Below are positions 1 through 8,206 of a stretch of 64,000 bases of DNA, piece after piece. The DNA comes from VMDJ01 sp038146785 (GTDB lineage Bacteria; Pseudomonadota; Gammaproteobacteria; Chromatiales; Chromatiaceae). The position numbers were made by a program, and so were the translations under genes. The stretch is taken from assembly GCA_038146785.1 (NCBI GenBank), contig JAYQSI010000005.1, forward strand, positions 1 to 64,000, given 5' to 3'. The notes beneath the pieces were generated by a model that made no database searches, was not told the origin of the DNA, and saw only the letters and a program-made list of their open reading frames with translations. Each line of letters opens with the position of its first letter. The stretch's first letter is position 1.

Positions 1-54
1 TTTGTCCAGCAGGTGGGGGAGGTGAAAAGTTTATTGCCTGACATTAGCGGGTAA
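1..54 (+). CDS. 3' end of an upstream gene (partial)
   Basis: Seventeen sense codons open from the window edge and end in TAA at 52-54. The tail reads LLPDISG. It is too short to identify. It is reported because the next gene starts 41 bases later with its own ribosome binding site, so the stretch before it is probably coding rather than a leader. It could also be chance. Confidence 0.3.
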   Translation, partial: FVQQVGEVKSLLPDISG

Positions 55-95
55 AATAAGACTCTTCTTTTATATGACTGGATACCCAAAGGACC

Positions 96-1173
96 ATGAA
101 AAAGCAGTACGTGGGATTGTTACTTTTGTTTATCGCCTTTATGGGTACGGCACATTCAGCTCAGAACATAGAGCATGTCTCACTACGATTAAACTGGAAG
201 CATCAATTCCAATTTGCTGGGTATTACATAGCAAAAGAGAAAGGTTTTTATAGAGACGTCGGCATCGATGTTGATTTGCTCGAGCACAATGGCGGTCAAG
301 CTTTAGATATCTATCAAGAATTAGCTGACGGTAAAGTGGACTTTGCTGCTACTGGACCTGCCGCCGTTGGCTATTTTTTAGAGGGCGCCCCCATCGTTGC
401 TTTAGGCGCAATATTCCAGCAGACACCCAGAGCATGGGTTTCCCTGAGCTCAAAAAAACTACATTCAAAACAAGATCTATTGGGTAAGCGATTTGCAATG
501 CACAACCGGCATAAGCTTACCGAGACTAGCGCCCTATTGAATCATCTCGGAATTGCCAAAAGTGACATCCAAATTATGGATATCAGCTATGGCGTAAATA
601 ATCTGATCAACGATGAGGTTGATTTTATTGATGCCTATGTCAGCAATGAAGTATTTGCGCTTGTTGAAAAGAATATTCTTCACGATGAAAAAAGACCGCT
701 TGATTTTGGCTTAGATTTTTATGGCGATGGATTATTTACCCATAAAAACTTCTCAACGATCGTCCACAGTTAGTTGAGAAATTTCGTCAAGCATCATTCA
801 AAGGCTGGGAATATGCCTTTAACCATCTTGATGAGACCGTTGATCTGGTCTACCGAAAATATAACGACACTCTGAATAAACGACGTGAAGCATTGCAATT
901 CGAAGCACGTCAGTTATTGCGCCTTAGCTACTACCCGCCGTTGATATTGGTGAGATGAGCCAAAAGCGTTGGTATCGAAATGCCGTATTACTAAACCCTC
1001 AGCGACAAATTAAAGAAACGGATTTAGACGATTTTATCTATAAACAAAACCAATCCGGTCGTTTTGAATGGCTATATAAGGCTGCTTTTATTCTATTAGT
1101 CGTTATCGCCGGTCTACTATCCCAGCGACTAATCGCTAAAAGCAAGAGCAGAAAAATCTTTAATCGAAACTAA
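96..1173 (+). pseudogene. broken NMT1/THI5-type periplasmic sensor, truncated after its membrane helix
   Basis: The first 225 codons (AAGGA ribosome site, ATG at 96, signal peptide residues 1-21) encode an NMT1/THI5-like solute-binding domain with the typical start LRLNWKHQFQFAGYY. The frame breaks near 755. Homologous sequence (QLVEKFRQASFKGWEYAF) continues in a second frame to about 925, then moves to a third frame (DIGEMSQKRW) and reaches a transmembrane helix at about 1075-1140. In intact relatives this layout precedes a histidine kinase or GGDEF output. Here coding decays in a further frame just after the helix and no output domain follows. At least two frameshifts plus truncation indicate a dead sensor gene rather than one sequencing error. 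Confidence 0.75.
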
Positions 1174-1188
1174 AGAAAATAAAAAACT

Positions 1189-1482
1189 TTAAGGCGCCAA
1201 CAACCAGCGGTAAGTTGCGCTTCTTGGGCTACCCGTACGCTCAATAATTTTAAGCTCGTGGGCTTTAGCGAGTGTTTTGTAGAACTGCGCTCTAGAAATG
1301 TGTGTTTGCTCTTGATCAACCAATTCGTCGTATGTGATCGACAACTCGCTCTTTCCGTTATTTGATTTTTGCCACATCATAAGAAGCAGTTCTCGATCTG
1401 ATTCCGTTATTGTATCCAGACCCATGTTTTTTTCTGCATGGAGCAAGAGATTTACGATATTAAAAGTAGGACTTAAGGTCAA
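1189..1482 (-). CDS. small winged-helix protein, paralogue of 41503-41808
   Basis: 97 residues. The start is TTG at 1482, whose bases overlap the TGA stop of the upstream membrane gene (TTGA), implying translational coupling. I chose it because the distant paralogue at 41503 aligns from its first residue. The C-terminal half holds the shared signature SRAQFYKTL (about 63-71), then LKIIER and GSPRSA, which looks like a recognition helix followed by a beta wing. No other domain is present. Role: probable DNA-binding protein, inferred from predicted fold only; the family name is unknown to me. It is the last gene of a three-gene operon with a membrane protein and a sensor-like protein. Confidence 0.7.
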   Translation of the reverse strand: MTLSPTFNIVNLLLHAEKNMGLDTITESDRELLLMMWQKSNNGKSELSITYDELVDQEQTHISRAQFYKTLAKAHELKIIERTGSPRSATYRWLLAP

Positions 1483-2072
1483 TCATGTGCTTTTCTCAAG
1501 AAGTATTGAAAGATGTACTTTCTAGCCAGCATCAGTAGTGTAAAGATTAATACAGAGCCCAAAAGATCACCAACAAAATATCTGAAAGGCATCATGATGG
1601 TCGCTTCCACGTGGTAGTAAGCGGAATGCAGTACCACATTGAGGAAAGTTGATAATAAGACCAAGATAATAAAAATATGGAATGTGTTTATCGTGTAGTT
1701 CTCATTAAAGTTTATGCCGGCATACCATTTCTTCTTAAACGCTACATTGATAAAAGCGACCGGCGTAAAAATGGCAACGCAACCAAAAACCGTCCCGACT
1801 AAGGCATCATAGACTGGGGAATCAAGCAGCAAAATGCCGGCTAAAAACCTGCCGATAAAGATGGCAGGCAGCGCCACAAAACCAAACATAAAAGCCAAGA
1901 GAATCTTGACCCCGTGAGGCAGAAAAAGAAGGCTCGAGTAATGGTCATCTGTGTGCGGGAAAACTTCAGTCTCAAAGGGAGAGATTACTTCAAACTGTAA
2001 GTAAAACGCCGCCAACACCATTACGACAATAAAAAGTTGGGACTGGATTTGACGCATAAACATATTGATCAC
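1479..2072 (-). CDS. MASE1-like integral membrane protein without output domain
   Basis: 197 residues with five or six hydrophobic segments (roughly residues 12-28, 48-80, 88-110, 128-152 and 162-190). The FLPHGVKILLAFMFG stretch near residues 50-64 resembles the MASE1 membrane sensory domain. MASE1 normally sits at the N-terminus of GGDEF or histidine-kinase proteins and is longer; here the chain ends in a short basic tail with no catalytic domain. The GTG start at 2072 directly follows the upstream TAA; an in-frame ATG lies three codons on. The gene is sandwiched between a sensor-like gene and a small winged-helix gene with overlapping or abutting ends. Assignment to MASE1 is by motif resemblance only. 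Confidence 0.6.
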   Translation of the reverse strand: MINMFMRQIQSQLFIVVMVLAAFYLQFEVISPFETEVFPHTDDHYSSLLFLPHGVKILLAFMFGFVALPAIFIGRFLAGILLLDSPVYDALVGTVFGCVAIFTPVAFINVAFKKKWYAGINFNENYTINTFHIFIILVLLSTFLNVVLHSAYYHVEATIMMPFRYFVGDLLGSVLIFTLLMLARKYIFQYFLRKAHD

Positions 2073-3001
2073 TTATAACCTACCAGCGGGATTAAGTTCT
2101 ATTCTAGACTTGGTCAGATAAATATCATTTAAAACATCGTCTTTCTTTTCTTCGGGAATGTAAAGCAGCAGGTGCCAATAATGGTGTTTTGGCACTAGTT
2201 TATTTGGCGTGATCAACCGTTTAGATAGTCGTGCATCAGCAATGGGTAAATGCACAAACAGATCATTTGGATTTGATTGAAGTTTGATAATTACTGGTTC
2301 CTGATGGAAAGGGTGTGATGTAATTTCATGCCAGATATCTTGGCAACATTCAGCGATAGTTGAGAACCCACTAACACCTGAATTTGCAGCTGATTTATTC
2401 ACCAAATACCCACTCTCTGTCGAAACCATTAAATAGTCTGCGAATACTCCAGATGAGGCACCAATCAATTCTAAGAAAGGTTCAGCATAGGCATTAAGGA
2501 CTAAGTAATAATTTTTATCTGATATGGCATCTTTGATTGGCGTGATAAAACGCTGAGTAAGGATCAGGCGATCATCGACAACTTCATTTTCCCGGTGCAG
2601 CTCTACTTCTGAGAGAAAGTATTCGCCAGATTTTGAGTGCGATCTGCTGGATGCAACTTTAAAATATTCATATTGAGATTTATCTTGAAGTTTATCGGTT
2701 GGCGTAATAACGACATTATTACCCCCGCTGCCTCAACTCTCAGTAATTCAATACCATCATGCGATAGAAGTCGAATTTGGAAGAGCTTATCTAAGTTATA
2801 TTTAAGATGACTCTTGAAGGCATTCTCCAATATCCAACGGTGCGGCTCCTGAATGGCTTTATTGTTAAGGGTTTCCCGTGTTAATTCGACTAAGGGGTCA
2901 GCCTGATGGATGATGTTCCCAATTTGTCGCTCCCACGATAAGGCAATTGAATCCATAGCCTTCAATGCGCTTTGCTGCAGTAGTAATTTTTTGATTGTCA
3001 T
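2073..3001 (-). pseudogene. sensor-like (Cache/LuxQ-periplasmic-like) protein with one frameshift
   Basis: Two minus-strand reading frames join into one about 309-residue protein if one G is restored in the GGGGG run near 2705-2731: HDGIELLRVEAAG continues as GNNVVITPTDKLQDKSQYEYF and EVELHRENEVVD. The ELLRVE and xLxREN motifs are typical of double-Cache/LuxQ-like extracytoplasmic sensor domains. Unlike those it shows no N- or C-terminal membrane helix and no output domain. The start is ATG at 3001, preceded by GGAGGGG seven bases upstream; the longer frame from 3022 lacks a ribosome site. First gene of an operon with the MASE1-like and winged-helix genes. The break may be a homopolymer sequencing error or phase variation. 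Confidence 0.55.
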
Positions 3002-3028
3002 GCCTAGAATCCCCTCCGCCATTACATC

Positions 3029-3062
3029 AAGCCTTTGAGGTTTCGCCTCAAAGGCTTTTTTG
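3029..3062 (+). terminator. intrinsic terminator with no obvious plus-strand gene upstream
   Basis: Stem AAGCCTTTGAGG / CCTCAAAGGCTT with a four-base loop, followed by six Ts on the plus strand. It lies between the divergent sensor operon and the acyl-CoA ligase gene. No intact plus-strand gene ends before it, so it may be a leftover from a gene replaced by the 1-3000 segment. Confidence 0.75.
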
Positions 3063-3143
3063 TGCCTGTTTGTCCTAAGTGATTCGTTATAAAAATCGGT
3101 GTAAGGTCGACATAGACATCAGTATTCAGCACGGACAGCTCGT

Positions 3144-4862
3144 ATGAACTTAGTAAACCGGTTTTTCTCTCAAGCCAAACGTTTTGGCGACAAGCCATTT
3201 GTTGGCGTTAAGTCCTCTAATGAATGGCAGACGCAAAGCTGGCAGCAGGTGGCGGATCAAGTCGCGCGCGTCACGCATCTCTTAATTGAACAAGGCATCC
3301 AGCCCGGTGACCGTGTTGTATTGATTGCGGAGAATCGTCCGGAGTGGGCGATAGCTGATCTGGCGATTATGGCAACAGGCGCCATTGTGGTGCCGGCCTA
3401 TGTCACGCATACCGTGAATGATCTACGCCATGTGCTTGAGCTGACCGAGCCAAAGATGGCGATTGTTTCGAGCAAGGCGTTAGCCGAGCGTGTGTTGAAA
3501 GCCAATGTTGATCATGGCTGTTTGTCGCACTTGGTGCTAATGGATGAGGTGAGTGACTTATCGTTAGGTCAGGTGCAGCAACTTGCCTGGCCTTCGGATG
3601 CACAACAGATAGCTTGGCCTGATGTGGCATCGATAAAATCTGATGACATCTGCGCTCTGATCTTTACCTCGGGTACGGGTGGTAAGCCCAAAGCCGCCAT
3701 GCTGACGCACGCGAATATTCTGCAAAATGTGGATGCCGCAGAAAAAGTGGTCAGAGAGATTCCAATCAATGAGAACGATCGGTTTATGTCGTTTTTGCCG
3801 TTGGCGCATGCCTATGAGCATATGGCCGGTCTGCATTTACCCATTACGTTGGGTAGTGAGATTTATTACTGCGAATCGCTGGATAAGTTGGCGCAGTATT
3901 TAGGTGAAGTATCACCCACGGTCTCAACGGCTGTGCCACGTTTATATGACACGCTCTACAGCAAGATTCGCGCAGGGGTGGATAAGTCGAGCAACTTTAA
4001 AAAGACACTCTTTGCCAAAACACTGGACATCGGTCGACGTCGTTTCTTGGGTGAGTCGTTATCGATTGTCGATCGAATGATTGATCCATTACTGAGCGTG
4101 CTGGTGCGTAAAAAACTCAAAGCTCGTTTTGGTGGTCGCATTAAGTATTTTGTCTCTGGTGGTGCTGCGCTAAACCCAGAGGTGGGTTTGTTTTTCTCAT
4201 CGTTGAATATCGGTATCTTGCAGGGCTATGGTCAGACAGAAGCCGCGCCACTGATCAGTGTGAACTTACCCAACAAAATCAAAATGGCCAGTGTCGGTCC
4301 TGCGATTGATGGGGTAGAGGTAAAGCTAAGCGATGCAGGTGAATTGCTGGTTAGAGGCGATAACGTCATGAAAGGTTATTGGCGTGATGAGAATGCCACG
4401 GCAATGACGATTAAAGATGGCTGGCTGTATACCGGTGACTTGGCAGAGATAGATGAAGATGGCTACATCACCATCAGTGGTCGTGCGAAAGATCTGATCG
4501 TGACTTCGGGTGGCGATAACGTGGCGCCAGTAAAGATCGAAAGCCTGCTCACGCTTGAAGATGAAATCGCGCAGGCTGTGATTGTCGGTGATGGTCGTTC
4601 ATGGCTTAGTGCGGTGATTGTGCCTGAAGAGGACTTTGTTAAATCACTCGGCACAGATAAGGACCTGCATACCGAACTTGCTAAGGTGGTTAAGCGGGCG
4701 AATGAGTCGCTAAGCTCAATTGAGCGTATCCGTAAATTTATTGTGCGTGATGAGATGTTCTCTATCGAGAATGGTTATGTCACACCAACGCAAAAGATAA
4801 AGCGCGCCAAAGTGATCGAAGATTATGCGGATCAAATCGATGCGCTCTATACCCGAGGCTAA
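3144..4862 (+). CDS. long-chain fatty acid--CoA ligase (AMP-forming, FAA1/COG1022 type)
   Basis: 572 residues, an ANL-superfamily adenylating enzyme that activates fatty acids to acyl-CoA via an acyl-AMP. The phosphate-binding P-loop LIFTSGTGGKPKAAMLTH is at about 171-188 (a GTGGKPKA variant of the usual TGxPKG), the A5 motif GYGQTEAAP near 359, the A7 Asp in YTGDLAEIDEDG near 428, and a lysine-rich C-terminal lid ends the protein. No membrane segment is evident. Length fits the shorter bacterial FAA1 class. The downstream dehydrogenase starts three bases after the stop, so the two are likely co-transcribed. Substrate chain length cannot be read from sequence. Confidence 0.9.
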   Translation: MNLVNRFFSQAKRFGDKPFVGVKSSNEWQTQSWQQVADQVARVTHLLIEQGIQPGDRVVLIAENRPEWAIADLAIMATGAIVVPAYVTHTVNDLRHVLELTEPKMAIVSSKALAERVLKANVDHGCLSHLVLMDEVSDLSLGQVQQLAWPSDAQQIAWPDVASIKSDDICALIFTSGTGGKPKAAMLTHANILQNVDAAEKVVREIPINENDRFMSFLPLAHAYEHMAGLHLPITLGSEIYYCESLDKLAQYLGEVSPTVSTAVPRLYDTLYSKIRAGVDKSSNFKKTLFAKTLDIGRRRFLGESLSIVDRMIDPLLSVLVRKKLKARFGGRIKYFVSGGAALNPEVGLFFSSLNIGILQGYGQTEAAPLISVNLPNKIKMASVGPAIDGVEVKLSDAGELLVRGDNVMKGYWRDENATAMTIKDGWLYTGDLAEIDEDGYITISGRAKDLIVTSGGDNVAPVKIESLLTLEDEIAQAVIVGDGRSWLSAVIVPEEDFVKSLGTDKDLHTELAKVVKRANESLSSIERIRKFIVRDEMFSIENGYVTPTQKIKRAKVIEDYADQIDALYTRG

Positions 4863-4865
4863 TGG

Positions 4866-5846
4866 ATGCGTTTAAAGCTGTTTAGCGCCAAGGCTTATGA
4901 CATTGCCAGTTTTGATCGCGAATGTCCTGACGCTATTGAGCTGAGCTATACCGATGAAGCATTAACGCTTGAAACAGCAGAGCAAGCTTCAGCGTGTGAT
5001 GCGGTCTGTGCGTTTGTGAATGATCAGTTAGATGAGCCAGTGCTAGCTGCCCTAGCGCAACAAGGCGTTAAGCATGTCTTATTGCGTTGTGCAGGATTTG
5101 ATCGTGTGGATGTGCAAGCAGCTAAGCGCTTAGGGCTTTGTGTGAGTCGTGTGTCGGCGTATTCGCCACATGCGGTTGCAGAGCATGCCGTTATGTTGAT
5201 GTTGGCATTGAATCGTCGATTACTTAAAGCGCAGCAACGTCAGCAGCACGCAGACTTTACCTTAGATGGTTTGGTTGGACGTGACCTGGCTTCGCTAACA
5301 GTGGGTGTTTATGGCGTAGGTCGTATTGGTCAGGTGGTCGCGTCAATTGTTAAGGGCTTTGGTGCGCGTGTTTTGTTATGTGATCCGATGCCGCAAGCGG
5401 ATGTGCCAGGTGAGTGGGTGACAGAAGATGTGTTGTTCGATCTATCGGATGTGATCAGTTTGCATATGCCGATGTGTGACGCCAATCATCATTTAATCAA
5501 TGCAGATCGTTTATCGCAGATTAAGCCTGATGCCTTACTTGTAAATACTTCGCGAGGTTGTTTGGTGGATGTGCTTGCTGTTATGTCGGCATTAGATGCA
5601 GGTCGGCTAGGGGGTTATGCCGCAGATGTGTATGAGCATGAAGCGGGTATCTTCTTTAATGCGCATGACTCAGTGAGTGATGCAGTGCTGGCGCAGATGA
5701 TCGAGCGGGATGATGTCATTTTGACCCCGCATCAGGCCTTTTTGACCGAAGAGGCGCTACGCGATATCGCGCAGACAACACTGCAGAATGCTGTCGCATT
5801 TTCGTCTGGGCAAAAGCTGCCAGAAAGCGATGTGGTTGTCGCTTAA
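4866..5846 (+). CDS. ldhA: D-isomer 2-hydroxyacid dehydrogenase (D-lactate dehydrogenase-like)
   Basis: 326 residues, NAD-dependent dehydrogenase of the D-2-hydroxyacid family, probably reducing pyruvate to D-lactate. The Rossmann motif GVYGVGRIG is near 146-154. The catalytic Arg lies in NTSRGCLVD near 228, the Glu region YEHEAGIFF near 258, and the catalytic His in TPHQAFLTEE near 288. The YEHEAGIFF stretch resembles the YERESxLFF of LdhA rather than glycerate or phosphoglycerate dehydrogenases. It abuts the acyl-CoA ligase stop. No good ribosome site precedes the ATG, consistent with coupled translation. Confidence 0.8.
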   Translation: MRLKLFSAKAYDIASFDRECPDAIELSYTDEALTLETAEQASACDAVCAFVNDQLDEPVLAALAQQGVKHVLLRCAGFDRVDVQAAKRLGLCVSRVSAYSPHAVAEHAVMLMLALNRRLLKAQQRQQHADFTLDGLVGRDLASLTVGVYGVGRIGQVVASIVKGFGARVLLCDPMPQADVPGEWVTEDVLFDLSDVISLHMPMCDANHHLINADRLSQIKPDALLVNTSRGCLVDVLAVMSALDAGRLGGYAADVYEHEAGIFFNAHDSVSDAVLAQMIERDDVILTPHQAFLTEEALRDIAQTTLQNAVAFSSGQKLPESDVVVA

Positions 5847-5955
5847 GCTATTGATTATTCATCACTTAGTGGTCGTCTGATAACGTCTAAGAAAAATCTA
5901 TCTGAGCCTATTTTGATTTCTGATACACTTTTCAAAAAGTCCATCAGAGGTCCCT

Positions 5956-6498
5956 ATGCCAAGAGGCGGTAAGCGCGACGGTGCCGGTCGCAAGCCTAAT
6001 CCCACCAAGCCAGTTCGCGTGCCAGTAGCGCACGTCGATCAGGTAAAGCTGTGGTTGAGTACGCTTAAGCAAGATCAGGTCGAGGTGCTGCATCCTAAGC
6101 TCGATAGCGCAACCATTGCGGTACCGCTGTATAGCTCGCAAGTGCGTGCAGGTTTTCCAAGCCCTGCGGATGATTACATCGAGAACCAGCTCGACCTAAA
6201 TGAGTACCTGATTAAAAGTCCGGCATCGACCTTCCTCTTAAAAGTGCAAGGCGACTCGATGATCAACGCGGGTATTCATGAAGGCGACATCTTGGTGGTC
6301 GATCGTTCGATTGATCCGAAGAGTGGCAAGGTGGTGATCGCTGCGGTGAATGGCGAGCTCACGGTTAAGACCTTAATTCGTCGTGCCGGTACGGTGACCT
6401 TACGTGCCGAGAATGATGCCTATCCTGATATCCGTATCTCAGAAGAAAGTGATTTGATCATCTGGGGTGTGGTGACTTCTGTCGTACGTAAGGTGTGA
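5956..6498 (+). CDS. umuD: UmuD-type autoproteolytic subunit of DNA polymerase V, with basic N-terminal extension
   Basis: 180 residues, S24 (LexA-like) self-cleaving protein. Cleavage site Ala65-Gly66 (VRAGFPSP), Ser101 in GDSM and Lys138 in LTVKTL give the family's 37-residue Ser-Lys spacing. E. coli UmuD has 139 residues; this one carries about 40 extra at the N-terminus beginning PRGGKRDGAGRKP, a basic motif seen at the start of some UmuD homologues and plasmid proteins and plausibly nucleic-acid binding. After cleavage UmuD' would partner UmuC in error-prone lesion bypass. AGAGG lies 7 bases before the ATG. I see no CTG-N10-CAG LexA box in 5847-5955, so SOS control is not evident. Confidence 0.9.
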   Translation: MPRGGKRDGAGRKPNPTKPVRVPVAHVDQVKLWLSTLKQDQVEVLHPKLDSATIAVPLYSSQVRAGFPSPADDYIENQLDLNEYLIKSPASTFLLKVQGDSMINAGIHEGDILVVDRSIDPKSGKVVIAAVNGELTVKTLIRRAGTVTLRAENDAYPDIRISEESDLIIWGVVTSVVRKV

Positions 6499-6501
6499 TG
6501 C

Positions 6502-7758
6502 ATGTACGCCTTGTGTGACTGCAATAGTTTTTATGCCAGCTGTGAGCGACTCTTTCGACCTGACTTACACGGTAAGCCAGTCGTGGTGCTCTCGAATAAC
6601 GATGGCTGCTTGATCGCGCTCACGCCAGAAGCCAAAGCGCTCGGCTTTAAAATGGGCATGGTCTATTTCAAAGTGAAAAAAGATCTCGAACGATTGGGCG
6701 TATTTGTTTTCTCATCTAACTATCCTTTGTATGCCGATCTTTCTAATCGTGTGAAAACCATCTTAGATGGCATGTTTCCGGTGCAAGAGATCTACAGCAT
6801 CGATGAGTCTTTTGGTACACACATACCGGATAGCTGGCAATGTGAGCCGTACGGGCGTGAGATTAAAAACCGAGTTGAGCAACATACCGGTATCCCTGTC
6901 GCTGTAGGGTTTGGTGCAACACGCACATTGGCCAAGCTTGCGAACCGTTGGGCAAAGAAAACGCAATGGTTTGAGGGTGTGGTGAGTTGGTCAGAGTTGA
7001 GTCCACATCAAGCACAGATGCTGCTGAAGAAAACACCAGCAGATGATGTGTGGGGTATTGGTTATCGCATTGCACGCCGCTTAGAAGAGGTGGGTGTAAA
7101 AACGGCATGGGACTTTATGCAAGTACAGCCGCGCGATATTCGTGGTGTGTTTAATGTCACCTTAGCCAAGACTCATCGTGAGTTATGGGGTGAGTCCTGT
7201 TTACGTGTAGAGGATATTGAGAATCAAACGCCTAAGCAGATTGTTTCGAGTCGTTCGTTTGGTGCGCGTGTTGAATCAAAACTACTGCTGCAACAAAGCC
7301 TGTCGCAATACGTGAGTCGTGCAGCTGAAAAGCTACGTAAACATCAGCTCAAAGCGCAGCAGCTCAGCGTGTGGATTCGTACCAGTCCGTTTGATCAGTC
7401 ACAGCCATATTACGCACCCGTACAAACATATAGCTTAGCGATACCGTCAGATGACTCGCGCGAGTTCGCTGCGATCACGCGTAAGTTATTAGATCGTATC
7501 TACAAACCGGGTAAGGAATACCACAAGGCGGGCGTCATGCTAGGTGAGCTCGTAGATGCTCATCGCGTGCAGCCTGATTTGTTTGCCTCACGTCCAGAGT
7601 CGACATTGATGAGTACCTTAGATCGCATCAATCAGCGTTATGGCAAACGAAAGATGGTGCTCGGGTCAAATTTAAGAGACCAGCAATGGAAGATGCGGCA
7701 AAATATGCGTTCACCATCCTATACAACCCAATGGAAAGAGCTCGCGAGCGTACGTTAG
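6502..7758 (+). CDS. umuC: Y-family DNA polymerase UmuC (catalytic subunit of Pol V)
   Basis: 418 residues, full length for UmuC. It begins YALCDCNSFYASCERLF with the catalytic Asp and the steric-gate region; the second acidic cluster is YSIDESF near residue 102. Helix-hairpin-helix and little-finger regions follow, and a UmuC-specific C-terminal region ends the protein. It starts three bases after the umuD stop behind AAGGTG, so umuDC form one operon. Role: translesion synthesis with UmuD'2 and RecA. No lesion is seen in the gene. Confidence 0.95.
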   Translation: MYALCDCNSFYASCERLFRPDLHGKPVVVLSNNDGCLIALTPEAKALGFKMGMVYFKVKKDLERLGVFVFSSNYPLYADLSNRVKTILDGMFPVQEIYSIDESFGTHIPDSWQCEPYGREIKNRVEQHTGIPVAVGFGATRTLAKLANRWAKKTQWFEGVVSWSELSPHQAQMLLKKTPADDVWGIGYRIARRLEEVGVKTAWDFMQVQPRDIRGVFNVTLAKTHRELWGESCLRVEDIENQTPKQIVSSRSFGARVESKLLLQQSLSQYVSRAAEKLRKHQLKAQQLSVWIRTSPFDQSQPYYAPVQTYSLAIPSDDSREFAAITRKLLDRIYKPGKEYHKAGVMLGELVDAHRVQPDLFASRPESTLMSTLDRINQRYGKRKMVLGSNLRDQQWKMRQNMRSPSYTTQWKELASVR

Positions 7759-7789
7759 TCACTTGCGAGTGAGTAATGCGGAAAACGCC

Positions 7790-8065
7790 ATGAATAAAAA
7801 AGAACTTATCGATGCGGTCGCGGCAAAAGCCGACCTGAATAAAACCCAAGCCGAAGCGGCGGTAAATGCGCTAGTCGAGGTAGTGGGGCAGTCGCTAGAA
7901 GATGGCAATCCAGTTGCACTCGTCGGCTTTGGTACCTTTGATGTTAAAGCACGTGCGCCACGTACCGGTCGTAACCCAAAAACGGGCGAGCCGATCGAAA
8001 TCAAAGGGGCGCGATTACCGGTATTTAAAGCAGGAAAACAGCTCAAAGAACGCGTCGATTTCTGA
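7790..8065 (+). CDS. hupB: nucleoid-associated DNA-binding protein HU
   Basis: 91 residues from ATG 7790, which gives the canonical HU N-terminus NKKELIDAVA; the frame is open nine codons further upstream but those do not match the family. Signature VGFGTFDVKARAPRTGRNP at about 45-63 includes the DNA-bending arm with the usual Pro of RNP. HU dimers bend and compact DNA non-specifically. The gene follows umuC by 31 bases and precedes tRNA-Arg. A weak ribosome site (GGAAAA) precedes the start. Confidence 0.95.
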   Translation: MNKKELIDAVAAKADLNKTQAEAAVNALVEVVGQSLEDGNPVALVGFGTFDVKARAPRTGRNPKTGEPIEIKGARLPVFKAGKQLKERVDF

Positions 8066-8077
8066 CAAAAACAGCCA

Positions 8078-8106
8078 TTGACACTGCGGGGCAAAACCCC
8101 GAGAAT
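8078..8106 (+). promoter_or_regulatory. probable sigma-70 promoter of tRNA-Arg
   Basis: TTGACA at 8078-8083, a 17-base spacer, then GAGAAT (4 of 6 consensus) at 8101-8106 followed by a GC-rich discriminator, as expected for a stable-RNA promoter. The mature tRNA starts 17 bases later. The spacer contains a CGGGG-CAAAA-CCCCG hairpin. Confidence 0.5.
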
Positions 8107-8122
8107 ACGCGGCTTCCAATAA

Positions 8123-8199
8123 GCGCCCGTAGCTCAGCTGGATAGAGTACCTGGCTACGAACCAGGCGGTCGCACGTTCGAATCGTGCCGGGCGCGCCA
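8123..8199 (+). tRNA. tRNA-Arg (anticodon ACG)
   Basis: 77 bases with encoded CCA. Acceptor GCGCCCG pairs with CGGGCGC; D-arm AGCTCAGCTGGATAGAGT; anticodon stem CCTGG/CCAGG with loop CTACGAA giving ACG at 8157-8159, expected to be edited to ICG and read CGU/CGC/CGA; T-arm contains GTTCGAATC. It is followed at once by an intrinsic terminator. Confidence 0.97.
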
Positions 8200-8206
8200 T
8201 ACAAAA

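Noticed and set aside
5847..5955. LexA/SOS box upstream of umuD
   Set aside because: No CTG-N10-CAG match is visible; partial matches fail at the second half-site.
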